This document shows, piece by piece, positions 7,152 through 12,777 of a stretch of 12,777 nt of DNA (its first letter is position 1; each line of letters opens with the position of its first letter). Location: positions 1 through 12,777 of the forward strand of contig CAZGYE010000168.1 of NCBI GenBank assembly GCA_964530165.1, in the 5' to 3' direction. A model generated the notes under the pieces. That model had not been told where the DNA came from, did no database searches, and was given only the letters and a program-made list of their open reading frames with translations. Made by a program: the position numbers and the translations under genes. The DNA comes from CAZGYE01 sp964530165. GTDB taxonomy: Bacteria; Planctomycetota; Planctomycetia; Planctomycetales; Planctomycetaceae.

Positions 7152-9839
7152 ATGATACTCGCAACAGCGACCGCCTGCCACCTCGTCTGTGCAGGGCTTC
7201 TTTGGGGAGCCGCCGAGACAACCCCCGAACACGATCCGTTCAGCGGCGCCGACCCGGTCCTGAAATTTACGTTCGAACCGGATCAGGACCAGGACCACGA
7301 CAAACGGCCCGACGACTGGACCCAGCGGAAAGGCCCCGAATTCCCGACCTATGTCGAGGCCCGCATCGACCGTACGCGCGGGCATCGTGGCCGGCAAAGT
7401 CTAAAATTCAAGGTGAACGGCGGTCGGGCGATTCTCTATTCCGATCTCTGGCGGATCGACCCTTTTCATTCGTACGTTTTTGAGGGGTACATCCGCACGC
7501 AGTTACTGGTGCACGATGCGGCGTTGTTGTCGGTCTCGTTTCTGAACCACAAGCGTCAACGCGTCCAGCGGTTTCTGAGCCGGCCGGTCACCGGGAGCCA
7601 CCAAGAGTGGGTCCGCGTTCGAATCGGGCCGGTTGCTCCCTCCAGAGACGTGCGGTTCGTGGTCATCGGATGCCATCTGGTCGAGGGCAACAAGATGGAC
7701 ATCCGCGGCGCCGTCTGGTTCGACGATCTGTGGCTTGGCAGGCTACCGCAGCTAAAATTAGTCAGCAATTTCGGCGTCCACTTCAAACAGCGCGACGCTC
7801 CCATCGTGATCACGTCGAACGTCAGCGGACTCGATCCGAGCCGCGAGTACCAACTGCACCTGCAGTTGGTCGACAGCAGCGATCAGATCATTGCCAAGAC
7901 CACCCGGCAGCTCAAAGCGGATGCCCGCGAAAAAGATGAGAAACTTCCCGACGAGGCGCCGCCGGGGCGGGCCCCCGAAGTCTGGCATTTGGAGCCGCAG
8001 GAGTACGGTTACTACCGAGTTCGATCCAGGCTCGAGCGCGACACGGTCGTCATTCTCGATCAACAGACTTCCTTCGCCGTGATGGACCTTGTGGAGCCGA
8101 AAAGACATGGCGAGTTCGGCTGGACGATTGCGCACGGCGCCGGAACCATGCCGATCAAGGAACTGGCCAACGTGGCGGCCCAGGCCGGCATCAATTGGCT
8201 GAAATACCCGCTCTGGCAGGCGGCGAAGGCAGAGAATCAGGACGAGGCGGCGGCCATTGGAGAAATGTTGGAGAACCTCCAGCGGCGCGGGATCACGCCG
8301 GTGGGTCTGCTGAACGAACCGCCTCCGGAATTACGCGGCAAGTTCGCGAAAGATTGGTTGGGAATCAGCGAGATCTTCACGATGCCTCCTTCCTTTTGGT
8401 CGGCCTCGATGGACAAGGTGATCGCCCGCTATTCGTCGAACGTTCGGCATTGGCAACTGGGAGGGGAGAGCGACGCGAGCTTTGTTGGCATGCGAACGCT
8501 CGGTCAGACCCTTTCCACCGTGAAGCGAGCCTTTGATCGAATCGGCCGCGATACGCAAATCGGCGTCCACTGGGAGTGGGAGACGCCGATTCCCTCTCGG
8601 GCCAAAATGCCGCGCACGTTTCTGTCCGTCAGCGCCAAGCGGGATCGGGAGAACCCGCACAAACGCCTGACCGGCCCAGAAATCATCGAGAAGCTGAAAG
8701 AATCGCAGCATTCAGGCCTGTCGCGATGGGTTTTGCTCAAACCGCTGGCTCGATCGAAGTACACGCCCGAAGAGCGCGGTTCCGATTTGGTGAAGCGCAT
8801 GGTGGCGGCCAAGATCGGCGGCGCCGAGGCGATCTTCGCTTCGGACGTTTTCGACGACGAACACGGTCTGCTGCATCCCAACGGATCACCGACGCTGCTG
8901 TTTTTACCGTGGCGGTCGACGGCATTGGCGCTTCAGGGGGCTGAATTCCTGGGATCGTTCCACATGCCCGAGGGGAGTCGGAACTTCGCCTTCGCCCGCG
9001 ACGGAGAAGTCGTCCTGATCGTCTGGAGCGATGAAGAGGTGACCGAGGAGATTTATCTGGGCAAACGGGTGACGATCGTGGACGTTTGGGGACGGAAGCA
9101 AACGGCGCCGAAAGTTCCGGGAACCACGCGTCAGAAAATTCAGGTTGGTCCCATTCCACTGATCATTCACGGCTGTTCCGAACCGGTTGCCCGTTGGCGA
9201 ATGGCGGTTCAGTTTCAAAAAGGGCGGCTCCGCAGCGAAACCGCCGAGCAACAAGAGGCCATCTTGGGCGTCAACGCGTTTCCTCAGGGCGTCAGCGGAC
9301 AAGTCACGCTCAACCTGCCTGATGAGTGGAAGGTTGACCGCAGCGCCTGGCAGTTGACGATAAGCCCCGGCGAGAAATTCACGCTGCCAATGCTCTTGAC
9401 GTTGCCGGCAAACGTCAGCTTAGGTATCGATGAGCTGTCGATCGATTTCGACATTTCCGAGCATCAGTTCCGCGTGTACCGTCCCTACCAGGTCGGTTTG
9501 GGGGACGTCGGGCTGCAGGTCATCGACCGAAACGATGAAGAAGACGGACGCTTGAAAATCGAACAGATTATCACCAACAGAACCTCACCGGTGGAGATTC
9601 TCAACTTTCGTTGTAGCCTGTTCGTTCCGGGACACAAACGGCAGAAGAAAATCGTCGTCAAGCTCGGCGAAGGAGAAGACCACCAGTTCTACTTCGTCCC
9701 CAATGCCGAGCAACTGCGCGGACAGGAACTGTGGCTGCGTGCCGAACAGATCCAAGGCCCGCGGGTACTGAACTTCAAATGGGTTGCCGGACAACATCGG
9801 GACTCCGATGCCGAGCAGAGTGATGGTGGAGGGTTCTAA
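7152..9839 (+). CDS. Large secreted protein with beta-sandwich front and glycosidase-like TIM barrel
   Basis: An 895-residue protein I recognise only in outline. Residues 1-21 form a short hydrophobic signal-like segment without the usual basic start. Residues about 30-200 (FTFEPDQDQDHDKRPDDW, then WFDDLWLGRL at the end) resemble a carbohydrate-binding-module-like jelly roll with an acidic, possibly calcium-binding stretch at 42-50. Residues about 205-315 look like an Ig-like beta domain. Residues about 320-600 look like a clan A glycoside hydrolase barrel: FGWTIAHGAG opens it, followed by LLNEPPPEL (386-394), WQLGGESDASF (434-444), HWEWE (473-477) and IFASDVFDDEHG (561-572). E439 and E475 are candidate catalytic acids, but the usual N-E pair reads G-E. 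Residues about 700-880 are further beta-rich, Ig-like modules. No in-frame start codon exists between the upstream stop at 7119 and the ATG at 7152. An extracellular glycan hydrolase or binding protein is inferred. Confidence 0.8.
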   Translation: MILATATACHLVCAGLLWGAAETTPEHDPFSGADPVLKFTFEPDQDQDHDKRPDDWTQRKGPEFPTYVEARIDRTRGHRGRQSLKFKVNGGRAILYSDLWRIDPFHSYVFEGYIRTQLLVHDAALLSVSFLNHKRQRVQRFLSRPVTGSHQEWVRVRIGPVAPSRDVRFVVIGCHLVEGNKMDIRGAVWFDDLWLGRLPQLKLVSNFGVHFKQRDAPIVITSNVSGLDPSREYQLHLQLVDSSDQIIAKTTRQLKADAREKDEKLPDEAPPGRAPEVWHLEPQEYGYYRVRSRLERDTVVILDQQTSFAVMDLVEPKRHGEFGWTIAHGAGTMPIKELANVAAQAGINWLKYPLWQAAKAENQDEAAAIGEMLENLQRRGITPVGLLNEPPPELRGKFAKDWLGISEIFTMPPSFWSASMDKVIARYSSNVRHWQLGGESDASFVGMRTLGQTLSTVKRAFDRIGRDTQIGVHWEWETPIPSRAKMPRTFLSVSAKRDRENPHKRLTGPEIIEKLKESQHSGLSRWVLLKPLARSKYTPEERGSDLVKRMVAAKIGGAEAIFASDVFDDEHGLLHPNGSPTLLFLPWRSTALALQGAEFLGSFHMPEGSRNFAFARDGEVVLIVWSDEEVTEEIYLGKRVTIVDVWGRKQTAPKVPGTTRQKIQVGPIPLIIHGCSEPVARWRMAVQFQKGRLRSETAEQQEAILGVNAFPQGVSGQVTLNLPDEWKVDRSAWQLTISPGEKFTLPMLLTLPANVSLGIDELSIDFDISEHQFRVYRPYQVGLGDVGLQVIDRNDEEDGRLKIEQIITNRTSPVEILNFRCSLFVPGHKRQKKIVVKLGEGEDHQFYFVPNAEQLRGQELWLRAEQIQGPRVLNFKWVAGQHRDSDAEQSDGGGF

Positions 9840-9895
9840 GGATGGATGGGGGCGGTGGTGGTGCAGACAAGACGAATTTCGCACCTGTCGGTAGT

Positions 9896-10000
9896 CCGTC
9901 TAGAGCCCCGGAAGGGGCGGTAGATGATAGCCCACGGCGAGAGCCGTGGGACAGCGTGTACCGGAACCCCCAAAGCCCCGTTAGGGGCGACAGAAAAGGC
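9896..10000. repeat. Three-hairpin palindromic intergenic repeat (REP/MITE-like)
   Basis: Three perfect stem-loops lie in about 90 bases. The first is GCCCC-ggaa-GGGGC (9905-9918). The second is CCCACGGC-gaga-GCCGTGGG (9931-9950), with an eight-base stem. The third is GCCCC-gtta-GGGGC (9975-9988). The outer two are near-identical 16-base copies (AGCCCCGGAAGGGGCG at 9904-9919 and AGCCCCGTTAGGGGCG at 9974-9989) in direct orientation around the longer central hairpin. Two of the loops are of GNRA type. This layout resembles dispersed palindromic repeats I recall from planctomycete intergenic regions, possibly moved by a transposase elsewhere. There is no T-tract, so it is not a standard terminator for the 895-residue gene 65 bases upstream. 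The outer boundaries are approximate. Confidence 0.7.
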
Positions 10001-10015
10001 TTCAGCACGCGGATG

Positions 10016-10255
10016 TCAATCGCGGCGAACGAGTTGTTTTTGGCAGACGAGGGGGCAGCAGTGCGGGTCAGAAATTGCTCGTCCTCGCCCGCGACGCTGC
10101 AATCCGAGCTGCGAAATCAAGGATGGTCGCAAGGTCACGTATCCGTTGAAACCTGTGTCGATGACAACCTCAACCTCTTCTCGCTGGCCAAGTGGATCAA
10201 CAAGTGAAAGCAGAATGACTGCATTCAGGTCGGCAGTGACGGTTTCGGTAATCAT
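10016..10255 (-). pseudogene. Truncated clan AA (retropepsin-like) aspartic protease
   Basis: From the ATG at 10255 the first 60 residues match small single-domain retropepsin-like proteases common in planctomycetes and cyanobacteria: MITETVTADLNAVILL, then EVEVVIDTGFNGYVTL with the catalytic D33-T-G35, then PSLISQLGLQRRGRGRA. Such proteins usually run to about 120 residues, with a second half holding a flap and a hydrophobic-Gly active-site support. Here the frame continues as ISDPHCCP and stops at residue 79. The other two frames show no lost second half either. The sequence instead runs into the flank of the three-hairpin repeat. The gene therefore seems to have lost its 3' half by insertion or deletion. 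The reading frame is open upstream to 10321, but the ATG at 10255 fits the family's N-terminus. Proteases of this fold can dimerise, but a missing C-terminal half makes activity unlikely. Confidence 0.6.
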
Positions 10256-10396
10256 CGCTGTCTCGACACGCCATGCCCGCCGATTCGATGCAACGCGCGA
10301 TGCCCAATTCGGACAAACCAACTCTCCGCGTTGGGCACCCTCGCCACCAGTGTATCCGACGCTTCGATGGCATTACCGGCCATGTCGCGGGGAATA

Positions 10397-10627
10397 TCAG
10401 GCGGATCTGTCGGCAAGATCGCCGACGATTTGCGTAACGCTTTCGTGGTCGAACCAGACCGGGACACCTCCCAGTTTCAAATAGACCGCGACGCCGTCCC
10501 GCACAACCATGGCCATCGGGTGGTTAACTTCGAACTGATGACCGCCCACAAGCTCCACGGTGAAAGGATGGAACCGCTCCTTTTCGTTGAGTGCGGAGAG
10601 GAGTTGTTCGAAGTGATCCGCAGTCAT
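10397..10627 (-). CDS. Small conserved-looking hypothetical protein (76 aa)
   Basis: A 76-residue protein without signal peptide or membrane segment. The pattern HPFTVELVGGHQFEVNHPMAMVV (19-41) followed by WFDHESVTQI (58-67) is what I recall from short planctomycete proteins that begin with a helix, then RPFTI.L.DGR.f.V.HP and end in a short strand plus helix. No biochemical role is known to me. The start is well supported: AGGAG on the minus strand (10634-10638) lies six bases before the ATG. It lies 86 bases downstream of the VWA gene in the same direction, so it may be co-transcribed, or it may use a promoter in that gap. A TTGACA hexamer on the minus strand (10696-10701) is a possible -35 box, though the -10 box is poor. 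The function is unassigned. Confidence 0.65.
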   Translation of the reverse strand: MTADHFEQLLSALNEKERFHPFTVELVGGHQFEVNHPMAMVVRDGVAVYLKLGGVPVWFDHESVTQIVGDLADRSA

Positions 10628-10713
10628 CCATCACTCCTGCTGTGAATCATCCAAGAATCGCTCATCAAACATGGTAACACAGGCGCCCAGGACCGTGTCA
10701 ACAGGCTCTCTAA
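10628..10713 (-). promoter_or_regulatory. Gap with candidate -35 box upstream of the 76-aa gene
   Basis: On the minus strand TTGACA (10696-10701) is followed 17-18 bases later by TTACCA-like sequence, a poor match to a -10 box. A 13-codon mini-ORF (MFDERFLDDSQQE) ends just before the 76-residue gene, with its stop four bases from that gene's start. It is probably fortuitous. The AGGAG ribosome site lies at 10634-10638. Confidence 0.2.
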
Positions 10714-11850
10714 TCACATCGTCCGCCGGCTGCGCCGCCCGCCGACGAAACTGTCGACGACCATGTTGCCCAAATCCTGCGCGTTGCAGTACGCGGCAAT
10801 GCCGCCGGAAACCTGGGCCATCTGCTCGACAAAGTTGACCAGACTGAGATAAAAGTAGTCTTCGATCAGCGCGAAGCTCGACAGGTGGATCCCCTCGTCG
10901 GCGCAGCGTTTGACCTCGGAGAGCGTGATGCGGGCGGTCTTCTCGGCCGGGGGATAGATGAGCAAAATGTCGCGGCCCTCGATGTGCGCGGTCGGCTCGC
11001 CGTCGGTGATGGTGATGATCTGCTTGTTCCGGGCCGGTTGCCGCTTCAACACTCGCCGGGCGAACTGCAGACCGGCCTGGATGTTGGTGAAATGTTCCGG
11101 CACGAAACTCGGCGGCCGATCCAAATTGATCCGCAGCCGCACCCGCGAATCGAAAATACTGACCGGCTTCGGAGCCGCGTACAGTAGTTCCCGTTCCGAG
11201 AGCGGGCTGGCATACGTGTAAAAGCCGATCACCTGCAAGAAGTCGCCCTGGTACTTGCCGCGCACCAGCCCCTGGAGCGCCAGGGCCACCTTTTTCGCCT
11301 GTCCGAATTTGCCGTAGCGGCTCATGCTGCCCGACATGTCCAGCAACACGACCGTCGCGCAAGCCGTCTGGTACTCGGTGTCGTAGATGACAAAGTCGTC
11401 CTCGGTGATTCGCACCGGCGACCCGCCTCCCTGCCGATACAGCGCATTCTTGAGCGTCTCATGCAGGTTCAGATTGGCCACGGGATCGCCGTATTCGTAC
11501 GGTTTCGATTCCTCGTGCACCGTTTGCCCCGGGCCGCGGAACTCGGTGTCGTGCTTGCCGAATTTGTCCTTGCGGCTCACGTCGAACAGCTCTTCGAGCG
11601 CTTTGTTCTCAACCCGGTGCAAGCCCTTCGGCGTGATGAAGTATTCTCCCTCGGCATCCTTCTCAACGTATCCCTGCTTAACGAGAAGATCGACGATGTC
11701 CGGATGCTCCTCCTCCCACTGCTGGAGAAAATCGAGCATGTCATCGCCGTAGTCGAGCACGTACTGGCTGAATTCGTCGAACAGCCGATCGGCCGACTGT
11801 GGCGCGAACTGTTGCGATCCGTCCCACCGGGAGTATTCGAATTTGGGCAT
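10714..11850 (-). CDS. VWA (von Willebrand factor A) domain protein with intact MIDAS
   Basis: A 378-residue cytoplasmic protein without signal peptide. Residues 1-165 form an N-terminal helical region (FDEFSQYVLDYGDDMLDFLQ, then a winged-helix-like LLVKQGYVEKDAEGEYFITPKGLHRV at 55-80). Residues about 163-370 form a VWA domain. The metal-dependent adhesion site is complete: D171-x-S173-x-S175 in LLDMSGSMS, T255 in FTNIQAG, and D283 in ITDGEP. This layout matches VWA proteins that partner MoxR or magnesium-chelatase-like AAA+ ATPases, acting as metal-dependent adaptors for protein remodelling. In other planctomycete genomes I recall such an ATPase gene directly upstream. Here the upstream genes are a toxin-antitoxin-like pair instead, so the partner is either elsewhere or was displaced. 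No clear Shine-Dalgarno precedes the ATG. The leader holds the heptamer inverted repeat. Confidence 0.9.
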   Translation of the reverse strand: MPKFEYSRWDGSQQFAPQSADRLFDEFSQYVLDYGDDMLDFLQQWEEEHPDIVDLLVKQGYVEKDAEGEYFITPKGLHRVENKALEELFDVSRKDKFGKHDTEFRGPGQTVHEESKPYEYGDPVANLNLHETLKNALYRQGGGSPVRITEDDFVIYDTEYQTACATVVLLDMSGSMSRYGKFGQAKKVALALQGLVRGKYQGDFLQVIGFYTYASPLSERELLYAAPKPVSIFDSRVRLRINLDRPPSFVPEHFTNIQAGLQFARRVLKRQPARNKQIITITDGEPTAHIEGRDILLIYPPAEKTARITLSEVKRCADEGIHLSSFALIEDYFYLSLVNFVEQMAQVSGGIAAYCNAQDLGNMVVDSFVGGRRSRRTM

Positions 11851-11859
11851 GACGAGAGA

Positions 11860-11943
11860 ATTGTCAATGGACGATTGATTGTTGACGATTGCTACTGCGC
11901 TTCAATTGTCAATTGTCAATCGTCAATCGCCAATCGTCAATCC
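11860..11943. repeat. Heptamer tandem array forming a long imperfect inverted repeat
   Basis: Six head-to-tail heptamers run from 11902 to 11943: TCAATTG, TCAATTG, TCAATCG, TCAATCG, CCAATCG, TCAATCC. Three units in the opposite orientation precede them at 11872-11892: CGATTGA, TTGTTGA, CGATTGC. Positions 11870-11891 can pair with 11903-11924 at 18 of 22 positions, around an 11-base loop. Another TTGTCAAT stands at 11861-11868. The block fills most of the 110-base gap between the 132-residue partner gene and the VWA gene, in the VWA leader. It could be a transcript hairpin, a protein-binding array or a neutral dispersed repeat. Confidence 0.75.
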
Positions 11944-11960
11944 CCGGTGGTGACGCCCAT

Positions 11961-12359
11961 CTACTCCGACGGCTGCATTTTGAGGAGTAGCTGCCAGAAT
12001 TCGTTTTCGAAACTGGTCTTTGAACTCGGTGATTCCGAGCGAACAGAAAGAAATGAATTGATCATTTCAATCGTGCTCATGTGTGGCGGGCGAACCTTGG
12101 CGACATGCAGTCCAGCAATCCCCGCATGCTCGACACTCTTGATGGCTTCCATGATGGCCTTCAAGAGCGAAGTCGCCTTCCTCGAGAAATCCAGGAAGAT
12201 CAGGCCGTTTTGCATGCCCAACAATGCGTCGCTGCAGCCGGCTTCGTACAAAGCGTTCTCGACATCTTCGGTGATTTCACCGATGCCGGCCAGCTCAAGA
12301 CTGAACTCGAAAGTCTCAGCTTGCACCGGAGTGGGCTGTGATTCATTGACCGTCGCCAT
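11961..12359 (-). CDS. Putative antitoxin-like partner protein (132 aa)
   Basis: A 132-residue protein. Residues 17-92 (FEFSLELAGIGEITEDVENALYEAGCSDALLG, then GLIFLDFSRKATSLLKAIMEAIKSVEHAG) match a domain I recall from small planctomycete, actinobacterial and proteobacterial proteins that sit next to HicA-like small proteins. Some of these relatives go on into a helix-turn-helix with RGPG, others end soon after a T-I-x-x-I-N motif. Here STIEMIN (95-101) is present but no clear helix-turn-helix follows, so DNA binding is uncertain. The frame also has an upstream TTG at 12365. The ATG at 12359 is preferred because GGAG lies nine bases before it but only three before the TTG. It starts 22 bases after the toxin-like gene, same strand, as expected for a two-gene module. 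The gene is poorer in G+C than the catabolic genes to the left. Confidence 0.68.
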   Translation of the reverse strand: MATVNESQPTPVQAETFEFSLELAGIGEITEDVENALYEAGCSDALLGMQNGLIFLDFSRKATSLLKAIMEAIKSVEHAGIAGLHVAKVRPPHMSTIEMINSFLSVRSESPSSKTSFENEFWQLLLKMQPSE

Positions 12360-12381
12360 TCTCAATATCTCCGCTGTGTCG

Positions 12382-12606
12382 TCAACTGTCTATTTTCACC
12401 CGGAGCCGCTTGGCGTACTGAGAAATGTCTCCGCTAGGCATTCCCCACACCGAAAAAAGGCAACCGTCGCGCCCTGCATGTGGACAATAAAGCCGTCCCC
12501 ACGCGTGGGCACGACCACCTTCACTGACCTCAACCCTCCAACCAATTGACTCGACATACCGGAGAATCTCTTCGACCTCTTTCTTCGGGTGCCTACGCCT
12601 CCTCAT
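12382..12606 (-). CDS. HicA-like small putative toxin (74 aa)
   Basis: A 74-residue basic protein with an alpha-beta-beta-beta-alpha pattern like HicA mRNA interferases. A leading MRRRRHPKKEVEEILRYVES helix is followed by GWRVEVSEGG, then AHAWGRLYCP with H34 placed like the HicA catalytic histidine, then CLFSVWGMP, and a last helix ISQYAKRLRVKI. I recall close relatives that begin RR.HP.KE.E.AL.YAE..GWRVE..GGHAWG and carry an extra cysteine cluster. Two of those cysteines remain here (C41 and C49). The expected role is a translation-blocking RNase held in check by the protein encoded just downstream. This is family inference, not shown for this subgroup. Its start lies inside a possible upstream reading frame that overlaps it by 14 bases. 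No good Shine-Dalgarno is seen, only a G-run about 13 bases upstream. Confidence 0.66.
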   Translation of the reverse strand: MRRRRHPKKEVEEILRYVESIGWRVEVSEGGRAHAWGRLYCPHAGRDGCLFSVWGMPSGDISQYAKRLRVKIDS

Positions 12607-12777
12607 GGCCGCACCATCCCCCCAGAATGCAACGCAGTCGCTGTATCGTCGAGTTTAGCGAGAGCAGATCATCTTTTTCCAGCCGGAAATTGCAAGAGCA
12701 GTTCTTGCAGTAGCTCAACTCCGGGTGGGCGTCAGGTATTGCGCGATTGCTGGGGATGTGGTACAAGACGTCGTCGG
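12593..12777 (-). CDS. Possible 3' end of an unidentified cysteine-containing ORF (partial)
   Basis: On the minus strand a frame open from the window edge reads DDVLYHIPSNRAIPDAHPEL, then SYCKNCSCNFRLEKDDLL and ends LRCILGGWCGHEEA before TAG at 12593-12595, about 60 codons. The beginning is outside the window. Codon third positions are mostly G or C as in real genes here. The C-x2-C-x-C cluster could bind a metal. It overlaps the start of the HicA-like gene by 14 bases, an operon-like arrangement. A chance open frame of this length is quite possible in GC-rich DNA, so this is tentative. No family is recognised. Confidence 0.35.
   Translation of the reverse strand, partial: DDVLYHIPSNRAIPDAHPELSYCKNCSCNFRLEKDDLLSLNSTIQRLRCILGGWCGHEEA
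12691..12709. repeat. Perfect inverted repeat upstream of the toxin-like gene
   Basis: TGCAAGA-gcagt-TCTTGCA is a perfect seven-base inverted repeat with a five-base centre, 85 bases before the HicA-like start codon. Type II toxin-antitoxin modules often have such palindromes as operators. It also lies within the tentative partial ORF (encoding the C-x2-C-x-C region), in which case it may simply reflect coding sequence. Confidence 0.4.

Noticed and set aside
7151..7156. TATGAT as a -10 promoter box for the 895-residue gene
   Set aside because: It overlaps the gene's own start codon, and no -35 element lies at proper distance.
9905..9988. Rho-independent terminator for the 895-residue gene
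   Set aside because: The stems lack a following T-tract, begin about 65 bases after the stop codon, and are arranged as a symmetric repeat unit.
10252..10467. A 71-codon minus-strand frame across the gap between the 76-residue gene and the protease remnant
   Set aside because: It overlaps both neighbours in another frame and has no ribosome site or recognised pattern. The stretch resembles non-coding or repeat-derived sequence.
11902..11943. CRISPR array
   Set aside because: The units are seven bases, contiguous, without spacers and without cas genes nearby.
11461..12549. A 362-codon plus-strand open frame running across the VWA start, the repeat block and the toxin-like pair
   Set aside because: It passes through three supported minus-strand elements and a repetitive gap. 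The serine/arginine/cysteine-rich translation looks like an antisense artefact.

Overview
The window looks like chromosomal DNA of a GC-rich planctomycete (Planctomycetota, Pirellulales-like). This is inferred from the combination of a type I sulfatase, a ceramidase-like protein carrying a C-terminal LamG domain, Tat-exported Gfo/Idh/MocA-type and companion proteins, a sugar-phosphate isomerase-like TIM barrel, and intergenic palindromic and heptamer repeats. No rRNA, tRNA, CRISPR array or recognisable transposase gene was seen.

Region 1 (about 61-9839) is a carbohydrate/sulfated-glycan processing neighbourhood with alternating gene directions. On the minus strand a secreted sulfatase (2222-3637) is followed after one base by a secreted ceramidase-like/LamG protein (61-2220). 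Diverging from them on the plus strand, a Tat-signal protein of unknown function (3860-4888) overlaps by four bases a Tat-signal Gfo/Idh/MocA-family oxidoreductase (4885-6189). Converging on these is a cytoplasmic isomerase/epimerase-like TIM barrel (6219-7004, minus). Diverging from that is an 895-residue secreted protein with a beta-sandwich front and a glycosidase-like barrel (7152-9839). A plausible but unproven reading is that exported enzymes desulfate, deacylate or cleave, and oxidise a sulfated polymer, and that the isomerase handles an intracellular sugar. Several of these proteins lack a family-typical catalytic residue: the ceramidase-like serine, the lysine of the Gfo/Idh EKP motif, and one metal ligand of the isomerase. 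Substrate predictions from family names are therefore unsafe.

Region 2 (about 9840-10627) is patchy. It holds a three-hairpin palindromic repeat, a retropepsin-like aspartic protease gene that has lost its C-terminal half next to that repeat, and a small conserved-looking ORF of 76 residues.

Region 3 (about 10714-12777, all minus strand) has a complete von Willebrand factor A (VWA) protein, a heptamer-based inverted repeat upstream of it, a two-gene toxin-antitoxin-like pair (HicA-like small protein plus a 132-residue partner), and at the right edge the possible 3' end of another ORF that overlaps the small toxin-like gene. Part of this region is visibly less GC-rich than Region 1 (25 of 60 G+C at 12001-12060 against 37 of 60 at 5401-5460, counted by eye), consistent with an accessory insertion.
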